8,026 bases of DNA. Source: Candidatus Microgenomates bacterium. GTDB taxonomy: Bacteria; Patescibacteriota; Microgenomatia; UBA1400; PJMF01. The position numbers and the translations under genes were made by a program. The stretch covers positions 1-8,026 of the forward strand of contig WFTH01000066.1 of NCBI GenBank assembly GCA_015485595.1, in the 5' to 3' direction. How positions within the stretch are numbered: position 1 is the first letter of the stretch; each line of letters begins with the position of its first letter. Shown one piece after another: positions 1 to 6,326 of the stretch. Under the pieces are notes generated by a model. It ran no database searches and was not told the DNA's origin. It saw nothing but the letters and a program-made list of their open reading frames with translations.

Positions 1-113
1 ACTGGGTCTAACAAAGTTACAGTCGCACGACCAGTTCTCAAGCTGGCTAAGTCTTGTTTAAGATGTTTAATAATCTGCGCTTTTTTTTGCTCAAAAAGTT
101 TAAAGTCGTACAT
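1..113 (-). CDS. frr: Ribosome recycling factor, N-terminal part (cut by window edge)
   Basis: The 37 codons present from the ATG at 111-113 begin MYDFKLFEQKKAQIIKHLKQ and lead into LRTGRATVTLLDP at about residues 25-37. This matches the conserved N-terminal helix and the (I/L)RTGRA-x-x-x-LLD signature of ribosome recycling factor. The family, with EF-G, splits post-termination ribosomes in the cytoplasm so that subunits can be reused. The gene is cut only by the left edge; nothing suggests it is broken. The start is well supported by a GAGGAGG Shine-Dalgarno sequence six bases upstream, the best ribosome binding site in the window. An extended -10 promoter lies 33 bp upstream of the ATG, so the gene probably has its own transcription start in addition to possible read-through from the rmlA operon. 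Identification rests on a short but highly characteristic stretch. Confidence 0.85.
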   Translation of the reverse strand, partial: MYDFKLFEQKKAQIIKHLKQDLASLRTGRATVTLLDP

Positions 114-118
114 AAGCA

Positions 119-126
119 ACCTCCTC
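119..126 (-). promoter_or_regulatory. Strong Shine-Dalgarno site of frr
   Basis: Read on the minus strand this is GAGGAGGT, with six bases between GAGGAGG and the ATG. It shows that the organism uses canonical anti-SD pairing for at least some genes. That makes the absence of such a site at several other starts here more meaningful. Confidence 0.8.
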
Positions 127-145
127 TTTTTTTAAACCCTAACTC

Positions 146-154
146 ATTTTAACA
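146..154 (-). promoter_or_regulatory. Extended -10 promoter upstream of frr
   Basis: The minus strand reads TGTTAAAAT, a TGn motif directly joined to a TAAAAT hexamer. It closely resembles the TGATAAAAT upstream of the tRNA region. No good -35 hexamer is seen 16-18 bp upstream, as expected for an extended -10 promoter. Transcription would start roughly 25-30 bases before the frr ATG, leaving a short leader with the strong SD site. This is an inference from sequence alone. Confidence 0.45.
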
Positions 155-195
155 GAAAACTCTCCTCTTGCCTAAGTTAACTTGCCAACTCAAAA

Positions 196-588
196 CTAGT
201 TGTTCCTGGGTGGGTCAAGATAGAGTCTGCGTTCTACGTTGGGAAAGTAAAGATCATCTTCGGTAGGATCGTTAAGTTCAAGTTCAGTTTTAAGCTCTTT
301 TAACTTACCAACCAAACCTTCATCTTGTTCAAAGGGTGTAGGGGTTGGGGTTGGCTTACTCGAGGTTGGTGGTCGGCTTTGTTTTGGAAAAAGACTTAAA
401 GCCAATAAAAATAAAAATACTAAGGTTAGAATGGATCCCAAAACAGCACCTAGCAGTTTCAGATTCAGACCACCCTTCTTTTCGACTTCCTTAAGCTCCA
501 ACCGATTCTGACTGGGTGCAGTGGGAGATTCAATCAACGGAGCTACTTGACTAAACTCTGTCTGGTTAAAGCTTTTTTTTCTAAACAT
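196..588 (-). CDS. Single-pass membrane protein with Pro/Thr linker, unknown function
   Basis: This 130-residue protein is not recognised. Residues 1-44 form a polar, probably cytoplasmic N-terminus with Lys-rich patches (KK at 37-38, K44). Residues 45-67 are one hydrophobic helix (LLGAVLGSILTLVFLFLLAL). A low-complexity extracytoplasmic linker with PTPTPTP follows at 80-86, then an acidic, probably helical tail rich in Glu, Asp, Lys and Leu that ends in LYLDPPRNN. The tail outside the membrane is too short for an enzyme, so an adaptor, scaffold or anchoring role is more likely; this is inference. It is the last gene of the rmlA operon, 16 bases after the stop of the secreted helical protein. 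A GGTGA ten bases before the ATG may act as a weak SD. The close linkage suggests it works with the upstream secreted protein. Confidence 0.7.
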   Translation of the reverse strand: MFRKKSFNQTEFSQVAPLIESPTAPSQNRLELKEVEKKGGLNLKLLGAVLGSILTLVFLFLLALSLFPKQSRPPTSSKPTPTPTPFEQDEGLVGKLKELKTELELNDPTEDDLYFPNVERRLYLDPPRNN

Positions 589-604
589 AATCTTTTTGTC
601 ACCG

Positions 605-1513
605 TTACTTTGAGCCGGCCAACTCGATTAAGTAGTTAACCGCTCTCATCGAGCCAGAATGAATCGTAGTTAGTTGTCTTATGGCTACCTTATACCAATT
701 ACTATCTGTTTTATCTGCCTTAAACATCATAGTCTCCTCCTTCAGTTGATTAAAGGCCGATTGAACCTGATTAAGCTCTTTATTAACCTCATCCATTCCA
801 CGTTGAAACTCAACCAGCTTGAGCTTGTCACCTGTTGCTTGCCGATGCTGTTGGTAAACAACTTTCTTAAGATGCTCAAGCTGCTTGTAAAAACCATAGA
901 GTTTATCCGTTTTTAAGATAAACTTGGCTTGATAACCAAGATTCTCTACTTCCTGAAATAGACTGTCAAAATCGATCAAAGCTTGATAAAGCTCTTCTCT
1001 AGAAACCAGGTTGTCAAGCCGGCTGGAATGAGCTTCTAGTTTTTTAATTAGTTCCCTTGCTGTTTGAATTGTCTTCATTCTTTTCTCTGGAGATAAGGAC
1101 GGCCCACGTTGAGTTAGCTCTAAAAGAAGCAACTCGATATAGGTTTTGATAACTTGATCTCGTTGGATGGCTACTTGCTTGGTTGCGTCCAAAGCTTCGT
1201 TTAAACTCTTTAAGGTCTGAAGCTTTTCGAACTGCTCTTTAGTCAAAGAAAAACGCTTGTAGGCTTCCTGATAGGCAACGATCTGCGCTTTAAAAGTTTT
1301 CAGTAAGCCTGCTTTTTGAGCTTGATACTCAGGTGTGTGTTGGATTTTAAGCTCAACCAACCCTTGCTCCCAAGTATCCAAAGAACGAGATCGAAAGGCC
1401 GCCGATGTCTCGGGGGTAACGGTCTGAGCCTTGGATTGACCAATCAAGAATACTCCGGTTGCTAAGAACGCAAAGGTTATAAAAACCAGCTGAGTGAGTC
1501 TTAATGGTCGCAT
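605..1513 (-). CDS. Secreted alpha-helical/coiled-coil protein, unknown function
   Basis: This 302-residue protein has an N-terminal signal sequence: basic MRPLRLTQ, a hydrophobic core (VFITFAFLATGVFLIG), and a probable signal peptidase I site near SKAQ at 27-30. The mature part is almost entirely predicted helix, rich in Gln, Lys, Glu and Leu with heptad-like spacing, especially at about 60-130, 145-200 and 205-265. Only the Ser/Pro segment around 138-142 clearly interrupts it. There is no cysteine, catalytic motif or C-terminal anchor, so it is likely a soluble or peripherally attached envelope protein with a structural or partner-binding role. The ATG lies four bases after the rmlA stop, with no separate SD, so translation is probably coupled to rmlA. 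Its membrane-anchored partner may be the product of the next gene. The family is not recognised. Confidence 0.75.
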   Translation of the reverse strand: MRPLRLTQLVFITFAFLATGVFLIGQSKAQTVTPETSAAFRSRSLDTWEQGLVELKIQHTPEYQAQKAGLLKTFKAQIVAYQEAYKRFSLTKEQFEKLQTLKSLNEALDATKQVAIQRDQVIKTYIELLLLELTQRGPSLSPEKRMKTIQTARELIKKLEAHSSRLDNLVSREELYQALIDFDSLFQEVENLGYQAKFILKTDKLYGFYKQLEHLKKVVYQQHRQATGDKLKLVEFQRGMDEVNKELNQVQSAFNQLKEETMMFKADKTDSNWYKVAIRQLTTIHSGSMRAVNYLIELAGSK

Positions 1514-1517
1514 AAAC

Positions 1518-2243
1518 TTAATTTGGGTTCTTACTAAGCTTCTTTCCTCTCATAAACTGACTGGCAGCAAAAAGAGACTCGTGAGTCCCGGTGTCAAACC
1601 ACTCACCCTCTACAAACGCCACATCCAAGGTCCCCTCCTTAAGGTAGAGGTTGTTAAGGTCGGTAATCTCTAGTTCTCCTCTAGTTGAAGGCTTGAGACT
1701 TTTGGCTTTCTTCACTACGGTGTTATCGTAGATGTAAAGGCCGGTTACCGCATAGTCAGACTTGGGCTCTTTTGGTTTCTCTTCGATAGAGATCACCTTC
1801 CCTTGATCGTCAAACTCGGCCACTCCAAACCTCTCTGGATCGGGTACCTTCTTAATAAAGATCCGCCCCCCAGACTTAAAGGTACGAATGGCTTGGGAAA
1901 AGTCATCCTCATAAAGGTTGTCTCCCAAGATCATGGTCACGTTATCGTCTCCAATAAAGTTAGCCCCGATAATAAAGGCCTGAGCTAAACCTTCCGGCTT
2001 GTCTTGAATCTCATAAGTAAACTTGGCGCCAAACTCCTTACCGCTACCTAAAAGTTTCAAAAAATCACCAGCATAGTCAGGAGCAATGATGATCAAGATG
2101 TCCTTGATTCCCGCTGTTAACAAGGTCCTTAAGGGGTAGTAGATCATCGGTTCGTCATAGATAGGTAGAAGCTGTTTGCTGGTTACCCGAGTTAAGGGGC
2201 GCAAACGGGTACCACTACCTCCAGCCAAAATAATGCCTTTCAT
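1518..2243 (-). CDS. rmlA: Glucose-1-phosphate thymidylyltransferase, short form
   Basis: This cytoplasmic nucleotidyltransferase of the RmlA/RfbA family makes dTDP-glucose and pyrophosphate from dTTP and glucose 1-phosphate, the first step toward dTDP-rhamnose and related sugars for surface glycans. The [11 protein letters not shown] nucleotide loop is at residues 8-18, [17 protein letters not shown] at 22-38, the metal-binding GDN at 107-109, PERFGV at 136-141, EEKP at 154-157, [10 protein letters not shown] at 188-197 and [10 protein letters not shown] at 215-224. Arg13, Asp108, Lys156 and Asp217 sit where family catalytic residues are expected. At 241 residues it lacks the C-terminal helical extension of the roughly 290-residue enterobacterial enzymes, as in known short RmlA proteins. 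The start is supported by AAGGAAG a few bases upstream. It heads an operon with two envelope proteins, and no rmlB, rmlC or rmlD is present in the window. A different sugar phosphate or nucleotide specificity cannot be excluded. Confidence 0.92.
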   Translation of the reverse strand: MKGIILAGGSGTRLRPLTRVTSKQLLPIYDEPMIYYPLRTLLTAGIKDILIIIAPDYAGDFLKLLGSGKEFGAKFTYEIQDKPEGLAQAFIIGANFIGDDNVTMILGDNLYEDDFSQAIRTFKSGGRIFIKKVPDPERFGVAEFDDQGKVISIEEKPKEPKSDYAVTGLYIYDNTVVKKAKSLKPSTRGELEITDLNNLYLKEGTLDVAFVEGEWFDTGTHESLFAASQFMRGKKLSKNPN

Positions 2244-2323
2244 TTTCTTCCTTTCTATCTTTCTATGTTTTTTTACTGATTTCTTTCAGGTTTGTTTCTT
2301 TAAGAATCTTTACATCCATTCAA

Positions 2324-2351
2324 AGTATACCTCAAACTAGATCGATTACAA
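2324..2351 (-). promoter_or_regulatory. Probable promoter of the rmlA operon
   Basis: On the minus strand TTGTAA (2346-2351) is followed by a 16-bp spacer and TATACT (2324-2329). The -35 hexamer overlaps the last codon and stop of the upstream small membrane protein. Transcription would start near 2317, giving a leader of about 70 bases. That leader contains an 11-bp palindrome (TTCTT-A-AAGAA, 2296-2306) and ends in an A/G-rich stretch with the SD-like AAGGAAG. Confidence 0.5.
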
Positions 2352-2603
2352 GGTAACCAGAGTAAGTGCCAGACCCGCCAATAATGAGATAGTGGCATAC
2401 TCGTAAACCACTCTAGTAGTAATGCGTTTAGTCTTAACGTGAGTCACCGTACCCCAAAAAAAATAAAACGCCACCAGACCCAAAGCCACCAATCTCATCC
2501 GTTTGTGATCAGGCCAGACAGAAACATAGGCCAAAGCAAAGGTTAGAAGACCCATCGTCAAGACAAGGTAAGCTATTAAATGATGTTTGAGTTGCTTTTT
2601 CAT
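2346..2603 (-). CDS. Small three-helix membrane protein, unknown function
   Basis: This 85-residue protein is nearly all membrane helix: TM1 at about 8-29 (LIAYLVLTMGLLTFALAYVSV), TM2 at 36-55 (MRLVALGLVAFYFFWGTVTH) and TM3 at 66-84 (VYEYATISLLAGLALTLVTL). The loops are basic (PDHKRMR, KTKRITTR). No catalytic motif is visible and the function is not known. An AAAGGAG Shine-Dalgarno lies ten bases before the ATG, supporting expression. It starts 22 bases after the stop of the CAP-domain gene and is therefore probably co-transcribed with it. Its composition and style resemble small uncharacterised membrane proteins of Patescibacteria, but that is recollection rather than a search result. Confidence 0.75.
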   Translation of the reverse strand: MKKQLKHHLIAYLVLTMGLLTFALAYVSVWPDHKRMRLVALGLVAFYFFWGTVTHVKTKRITTRVVYEYATISLLAGLALTLVTL

Positions 2604-2625
2604 TGAATCAACACTCCTTTTAAGC

Positions 2626-3549
2626 CTAGTTTATGCTGCCTGATTTAAAAAAGAAAATTAAAAACATGACCGTGACTAAAAACATCAAGTGAGCTAGGTT
2701 CTTACCCACTACCCTTAAAGCATGTTTTTTACGGATCATAACTAAATCGTAAACTAAAACGGCCACAAGCATCACTCCGATACTTAAGAGCAACGACTTA
2801 ACCAAGATTAAGGGAGAAAATTCTGGCTCTGGCAAAAGACTCTCTGTCTTGGATAAAACCTGAGCCTTGGCCGGATAAAACTCAGTGGTTGTGTTTGAAA
2901 GCTTGGCGGGGTTACTTTGAGTAGTCTCATCTCCAGATGCTAGAGACGGCAAGCCATTTCGAGGTGAGCCAAACATCTGAACGACCAAGGTCGTCTCAAC
3001 TCCGTTCAAAACACCGTTCTTTACCGCTACTCCAATCTGGGTGTAGTGTGGATTGATGATGTTCTCTTTATGTTTGGGAGATTTCATCCAGGCAAGAACC
3101 ATGCTTTCGGTGGTAGCAAAATCCTTCGCTAAGTTCTCACCTGCATAACGATACTCGTAACCAACTTGTTTAAAAAAACTCCAAGGCTCAACTCCTTCTG
3201 GCGAGACGTGAGCCCAGTACTGCTTGTTAAACATGTCCTGAGCTTTAAGGTAGGCTGCTTGATCGAGTAAACGGCTCTCCTTTAGAGGAGGTAGGCCAAG
3301 AAGCATTCTTTGAGCGTTTGTTTGACTGATAACATCTGCTTGACTGATGTCAGCTGCATAACCCAAAACAGCCCCCATCTTTTGAGAAAAAATCGGAGAA
3401 AAATAGACTAAACCTAACCCCACCATCACTATAAACATGGCTAGAAACAGTAACATCTCCGGATGTAACAGCTTAGCCCGATAGTTGTTTGCCCGCTGAG
3501 GGTGAAACAGGTGAGAGATGGTGCGGCTAACTTGACGATAAAGCTTCAC
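2626..3549 (-). CDS. Membrane-tethered CAP/SCP-domain protein (YkwD type)
   Basis: This 307-residue protein has an N-terminal membrane helix (31-53), an extracytoplasmic CAP domain (about 69-195), a Ser/Thr/Pro-rich linker (200-245) and two C-terminal helices (about 247-271 and 284-302) joined by a basic loop (RKKHALRVVGKN). CAP signatures are WAHVSPEG at 112-119 with His114, YAGENLA at 135-141 with Glu138, WMKSPKHKENI at 154-164 with His160, and NPHYTQIGVAV at 166-176. These are the His/Glu cavity residues of the family. Bacterial CAP proteins are secreted or surface proteins of mostly unknown biochemistry, sometimes proposed to act on the envelope. The call uses a GTG start (3547-3549). The only nearby ATG is out of frame and stops after three codons. 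A TTGAGA/CATAAT promoter ends six bases before the GTG, suggesting a leaderless message. Fold is certain, activity is not. Confidence 0.9.
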   Translation of the reverse strand: MKLYRQVSRTISHLFHPQRANNYRAKLLHPEMLLFLAMFIVMVGLGLVYFSPIFSQKMGAVLGYAADISQADVISQTNAQRMLLGLPPLKESRLLDQAAYLKAQDMFNKQYWAHVSPEGVEPWSFFKQVGYEYRYAGENLAKDFATTESMVLAWMKSPKHKENIINPHYTQIGVAVKNGVLNGVETTLVVQMFGSPRNGLPSLASGDETTQSNPAKLSNTTTEFYPAKAQVLSKTESLLPEPEFSPLILVKSLLLSIGVMLVAVLVYDLVMIRKKHALRVVGKNLAHLMFLVTVMFLIFFFKSGSIN

Positions 3550-3555
3550 AAACTC

Positions 3556-3584
3556 ATTATGACAAGTTTTAACAAAAGTCTCAA
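3556..3584 (-). promoter_or_regulatory. Promoter of the CAP-domain gene
   Basis: The minus strand has TTGAGA (3579-3584), a 17-bp spacer and CATAAT (3556-3561), the most consensus-like sigma70 promoter in the window. The -10 hexamer ends six bases before the GTG, so the expected start site coincides with the start codon. The 8-bp word GAGACTTT in the -35 area recurs about 20 bp upstream (3600-3607); its meaning is unknown. Confidence 0.6.
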
Positions 3585-3612
3585 GCTTGCCTTAACCTAA
3601 AGTCTCTACGTG

Positions 3613-4743
3613 TTAGTCAGTGCAGAGAACTTCCTTCCAAGATCCGACTAAGCTAAGAGCATCAAGACAAAAACTAGGCAAGTTAACTGGTTTAACCGTG
3701 GTTAACACCACTTTCTCATTTTTAACTGAAGTCATAAAGATAGGCTGGTTAAAAGGCACAACCTTAAACAGATCGACCTCCTGCCAGTTGTTGCTATCTT
3801 TTTGACGTAAACGAAATCCCAATGTCTGATCTAGCCAAGTCTCAAGAAGATCAAACTTAAGACTTAAGCGATTGTCTGATTCTAAGTTGTGCTCTAGATT
3901 TATAACATTAACCTGACTCTTGCCTTCATCAAGAATGTAGAGCTGAGGCTTTAAAATTTGACTTTGGTTGCCAGCCTGATCAATCGCGCTGATCTGCCAT
4001 GAGCTTGGTAGTGTGTTAACTTCAAACCCATCAAAACCAAGCTCAACCTCTTTCCCTTCTTCCTTAAGCTGCCTTGCTTCGTCTCCTACCTGGTAATTAA
4101 TCTGCCAGATGACAGGCTCATCGGCCAACAACCTCAATTTATCTGTAGTGCTAACAGCAAATCTTAAGGTGGTTAGCTCTTTTAATTTTACTTGAGTTGG
4201 AATGATGTTAAAACCACTCACCTGAGATGGTAAAGTTCGAAAAATCAAGCTAATTTGACCTTGATCGTTAGCAAACTGAGCTAACTCATCTAAGCTCAAC
4301 CAACCATAACGCCAGTCATCGTTTGAGTCAGTCAGGCTCACACCGTCGGTAAAAACAGTTTTTGTCGATGATGGAGTTTGAACTTCAACTACAAAACTTG
4401 GCTGAAGTGGTAATAACCCACTGCTTGTGCCTACTTGATATTTAAAACTCAACCACCGAGGTAAGTCAGCTCCTTCTTTAAGGCTCAACTGACACTCAAA
4501 ACCCACCTTATCAAGCTCAAGCTCACCTTCAAGCTGACAGTCTGAACCGACCAACTCATCTATCAAGTAGTTTTTATCTACTTGACTCAGTTCAACCGAG
4601 ATAGTAGGGGGTGTCCAGTCACCAGTGGTAAACTTAAGCTGATGACTTAACATGCCTGTCTGCCAAAATGCCAGCGTCAACTTGGCTAAAAAAACATTAA
4701 CAAGACCACAGATCAGCAGTAAGATTATTATGATTTTTCTCAT
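3613..4743 (-). CDS. Large exported beta-rich protein with Ig-like region, unknown function
   Basis: This 376-residue protein starts with a hydrophobic export signal (MRKIIIILLLICGLVNVFLA, then KLTLAFWQTG). The region after it, including LSHQLKFTTGDWTPP, resembles the N-termini of TasA/SipW-type surface proteins. Residues about 96-190 look like a beta-sandwich (LPRWLSFKYQV to WRYGWLSLDELAQF to FNIIPTQVKLKEL). Residues 205-265 end in SAIDQAGNQS, a typical Ig-like or bacterial surface repeat ending. The rest is a further beta-rich region. Four mature cysteines form two sequence-close pairs (69/84 and 359/374), possibly disulfides outside the cell. There is no C-terminal anchor or sorting motif, so it is either released or held by partners or an uncleaved N-terminal helix. 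It starts 46 bases after the TasA-like gene and is probably co-transcribed with it. No enzyme motif is visible and the family is not recognised. Confidence 0.75.
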   Translation of the reverse strand: MRKIIIILLLICGLVNVFLAKLTLAFWQTGMLSHQLKFTTGDWTPPTISVELSQVDKNYLIDELVGSDCQLEGELELDKVGFECQLSLKEGADLPRWLSFKYQVGTSSGLLPLQPSFVVEVQTPSSTKTVFTDGVSLTDSNDDWRYGWLSLDELAQFANDQGQISLIFRTLPSQVSGFNIIPTQVKLKELTTLRFAVSTTDKLRLLADEPVIWQINYQVGDEARQLKEEGKEVELGFDGFEVNTLPSSWQISAIDQAGNQSQILKPQLYILDEGKSQVNVINLEHNLESDNRLSLKFDLLETWLDQTLGFRLRQKDSNNWQEVDLFKVVPFNQPIFMTSVKNEKVVLTTVKPVNLPSFCLDALSLVGSWKEVLCTD

Positions 4744-4744
4744 C

Positions 4745-4764
4745 AGATAATTTGTCTATCATCT
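4745..4764 (-). repeat. Inverted repeat at the start codon of the large exported protein
   Basis: In the mRNA AGAUGAU (from 4764 down) can pair with AUUAUCU, seven base pairs including one G-U, around a six-base loop. It ends one base before the AUG. No SD sequence is seen for this gene. Just upstream GATACT occurs twice within 13 bases. The stem is AU-rich and therefore weak. Confidence 0.35.
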
Positions 4765-4789
4765 AACATCCTAGTATCCAGTATCTAAA

Positions 4790-5413
4790 TCAGTACTCAT
4801 TCGGCCAACCTGCTTCATCATCTACCTGCTTAGCTGCCAAGTGAATCTGAGCTTTATACTCCTGATTCTGATAGCTGTCGTTAACTTCACTAGCCAGTTT
4901 AAAGGTGGCTCGCCAGTAGACTGTCTGGTTGGTCGGCAGTTCGATCAAGCTCGTTTCGGTGTTATCAGTGCTATAAAAATACTCCACATCAATCGCTGGA
5001 CCGTTACTTACCAATGTCTGCCAATCACCAGAATCAAGCCGATACTCAAGCTTAATCGGCCTTAAGTTAAAGCTATCTAGGTCAGAATCTGTCCAACCAC
5101 CGGTAAACTTTCCCTTCAGATAAACAGGCATACTACCAGCATTTTTCACCGAGTACTCTACCACCCGCTCTTCACCTGGCACTAGGTTAACAAACTCAAG
5201 TTGGTTTGGATCAACAAGCTCAATCTTTAAACTACCGGTTTTAAAGACTAAGTCTGCCGAGACATCTTGGCTAGTAAAGTAGGCATAGACCACCCCAACC
5301 GCCATAAATAGACCAAGTCCAAGTACAACCAACCTAACCCACGACCGCCTCAAACCCTTCTGCTCTGACCTAAATCGAGCTATACCAGAAAACTTTTGTT
5401 TAAAAACTGGCAT
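4790..5413 (-). CDS. TasA/CalY-like exported surface protein
   Basis: This 207-residue protein has a basic N-terminus, one hydrophobic helix (27-46, VRLVVLGLGLFMAVGVVYAY), then AYFTSQDVSADLVFKTGSLK at 44-63. That pattern is the aromatic-Phe-Thr-x-x-x then F-x-x-Gly-x-Leu arrangement seen at the cleavage region of SipW-dependent TasA/camelysin-type proteins. The core has LVPGEERVVEYSVKNAGSMP at 77-96, the family's Pro-Gly then Val-Lys-Asn-x-Gly beta-sandwich signature, and ends with YQNQEYKAQIHLAAKQ at 181-196, like the C-terminal strand of TasA-type domains. Known members form surface fibres or matrix components, or act as metalloproteases (camelysin). Protease motifs are not evident here, so a structural role is favoured. 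An AAAGG SD lies seven bases before the ATG. Upstream is the second copy of the 22-bp box with a -10-like TATATT. The gene stops with TGA. Confidence 0.75.
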   Translation of the reverse strand: MPVFKQKFSGIARFRSEQKGLRRSWVRLVVLGLGLFMAVGVVYAYFTSQDVSADLVFKTGSLKIELVDPNQLEFVNLVPGEERVVEYSVKNAGSMPVYLKGKFTGGWTDSDLDSFNLRPIKLEYRLDSGDWQTLVSNGPAIDVEYFYSTDNTETSLIELPTNQTVYWRATFKLASEVNDSYQNQEYKAQIHLAAKQVDDEAGWPNEY

Positions 5414-5445
5414 ACAAAAACCTTTCCGGCAGGCAGATTTATACT

Positions 5446-5456
5446 CTAGTAACTAG
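5446..5456. promoter_or_regulatory. Short palindrome in the leader of the TasA-like gene
   Basis: CTAGT-A-ACTAG is a perfect 5-bp dyad around one base. It lies between the -10-like TATATT and the coding start, a position suited to an operator. It is short enough to arise by chance. Confidence 0.25.
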
Positions 5457-5458
5457 GG

Positions 5459-5464
5459 AATATA
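5459..5464 (-). promoter_or_regulatory. -10-like hexamer of the TasA-like gene
   Basis: The minus strand reads TATATT exactly 10 bp downstream of the 22-bp box (5475-5496). Transcription from here would give a leader of about 40 bases containing the SD. The same 10-bp spacing to a -10-like hexamer occurs at the other copy of the box, which is the main support. No sigma70 -35 hexamer is seen at 16-18 bp, so the box itself may supply recognition. Confidence 0.5.
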
Positions 5465-5474
5465 ACAAACAAAG

Positions 5475-5496
5475 CTTGCAAAAACCGTTACGTTTT
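5475..5496 (-). repeat. 22-bp box, copy 2 (upstream of the TasA-like gene)
   Basis: It is identical over all 22 bases to 6327-6348. The minus-strand core is AAAACGTAACGGTTTT followed by TTGCAAG. AAAAC and GTTTT form an imperfect dyad around GTAACG, and AACG is directly repeated five bases apart. The box overlaps the last two codons and the stop of the upstream gene (5488-5490), so this copy is both coding and probably regulatory. Confidence 0.8.
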
Positions 5497-6300
5497 CGGG
5501 GTAGTTTTCTTGAAAACCTCCTTAAAAGAGTTAGATCGTCTTATCCAACCAACTAAGATCCAGATTAAACCCATAAGGACCAAAACAGACAGCATGGAAA
5601 GACCAGCTACCAAGATAGGCAACCAATGTTTTAACCAAGGATTCTGTTTAAGCGTGGATTTTAACCTAGGTTCGGTGGTTATTTTGTCACTTGCACCCAA
5701 AACCTGACCCATAGCTAGAGTTGGGACAGTTAAAGGGCTTTGTTTAACTTTAACCTGAGTTGATCTATCTTTTAAATCAGCTTCTAAAAAAGTCAGACTT
5801 ATCCCTAGATCAAACTTAGCTTGCTTGGCCTGAAAGGAGTTGTCTGCGTTAGGATCAAGAGACATTTGAATTAAAAAACGCCTTTCCGAACGAGGCATAA
5901 TGCCGCCTAAGATTAGAGGCTTACCTGACCCAAGCAGGTAACTAAGAAAAATGCCGCCCGATTCTTTTAACTTAAGCTCATCTTTTTCTAGATCGACCGG
6001 TTTAACCTGAACGATCAAGACCTTTGCTAAATCCTGCTCTGTTTGTTTGGAGTTAAATCGAAGAAGCAAGCGACCGACCTCATCTGATTGATTTTTAACA
6101 ATCAAACTCTGTTCGAAAGTAGCCCCAGGCTTAATGTTAAGCTCGCTAAACATCGGCTCAGTAGTGTTCAGCTGACACTGACGAAAGCGACAAGTAAAAA
6201 CTAAGTCTGTGCTAGCCAAAACAGTTTTAGACTGAAACACCAAGTTTATTAAGATGCTTAAGCCCAAAAAAACCAGCAAACGATAAGCTTTTAATCTCAT
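5488..6300 (-). CDS. Exported protein with beta-sandwich domain and C-terminal membrane anchor
   Basis: This 270-residue protein has a signal peptide (1-29, basic MRLKAYR, hydrophobic core, cleavage near VLAS) and an extracytoplasmic domain of about 30-180. A spacer of about 180-225 follows, then a membrane helix (226-252, LPILVAGLSMLSVLVLMGLIW) and a basic cytoplasmic tail (RRSNSFKEVFKKTTPKT). The domain contains LNIKPGATFEQSLIVKNQSD at 54-73, the same Pro-Gly then Val-Lys-Asn pattern as the TasA-like neighbour, so it probably has a related fold. Cys37 and Cys42 (CRFRQC) could form a small disulfide. No LPXTG sorting motif is present. It is the first gene of the surface cluster, and its anchor makes it a plausible membrane base for the two other exported proteins. 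The ATG follows a -10-like sequence by only seven bases with no SD, suggesting a leaderless message. The exact family is not recognised. Confidence 0.78.
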   Translation of the reverse strand: MRLKAYRLLVFLGLSILINLVFQSKTVLASTDLVFTCRFRQCQLNTTEPMFSELNIKPGATFEQSLIVKNQSDEVGRLLLRFNSKQTEQDLAKVLIVQVKPVDLEKDELKLKESGGIFLSYLLGSGKPLILGGIMPRSERRFLIQMSLDPNADNSFQAKQAKFDLGISLTFLEADLKDRSTQVKVKQSPLTVPTLAMGQVLGASDKITTEPRLKSTLKQNPWLKHWLPILVAGLSMLSVLVLMGLIWILVGWIRRSNSFKEVFKKTTPKT

Positions 6301-6307
6301 TTAGTGA

Positions 6308-6316
6308 AGTATAATA
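6308..6316 (-). promoter_or_regulatory. -10 region of the surface cluster's first gene
   Basis: The minus strand reads TATTATACT, offering TATTAT (6311-6316) or the overlapping TATACT (6308-6313). TATTAT is 10 bp from the 22-bp box, the same spacing as TATATT at the second copy. With TATACT, the expected transcription start falls at or one base before the ATG at 6300. Confidence 0.5.
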
Positions 6317-6326
6317 CAGGAAAATT

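Noticed and set aside
174..183. Perfect palindrome AAGTTAACTT between the single-pass membrane protein and frr
   Set aside because: A 10-bp A/T-rich palindrome is expected by chance at this length, and it has no second copy or spacing relation to the promoter.
674..916. Plus-strand open frame of 80 codons opposite the secreted helical protein
   Set aside because: It lies wholly within a well-supported minus-strand gene, has no SD, and its Leu/Ile-rich composition is what antisense of a Lys/Gln/Leu-rich helical protein gives. Similar short antisense frames at 1803-1988, 3620-3805, 4841-5065, 5510-5707, 6666-6854 and 7252-7467 were rejected for the same reason.
4790..4792. TGA recoding as in some Patescibacteria
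   Set aside because: TGA ends the TasA-like gene right after its family-like C-terminus, and no gene here needs TGA to be read through.
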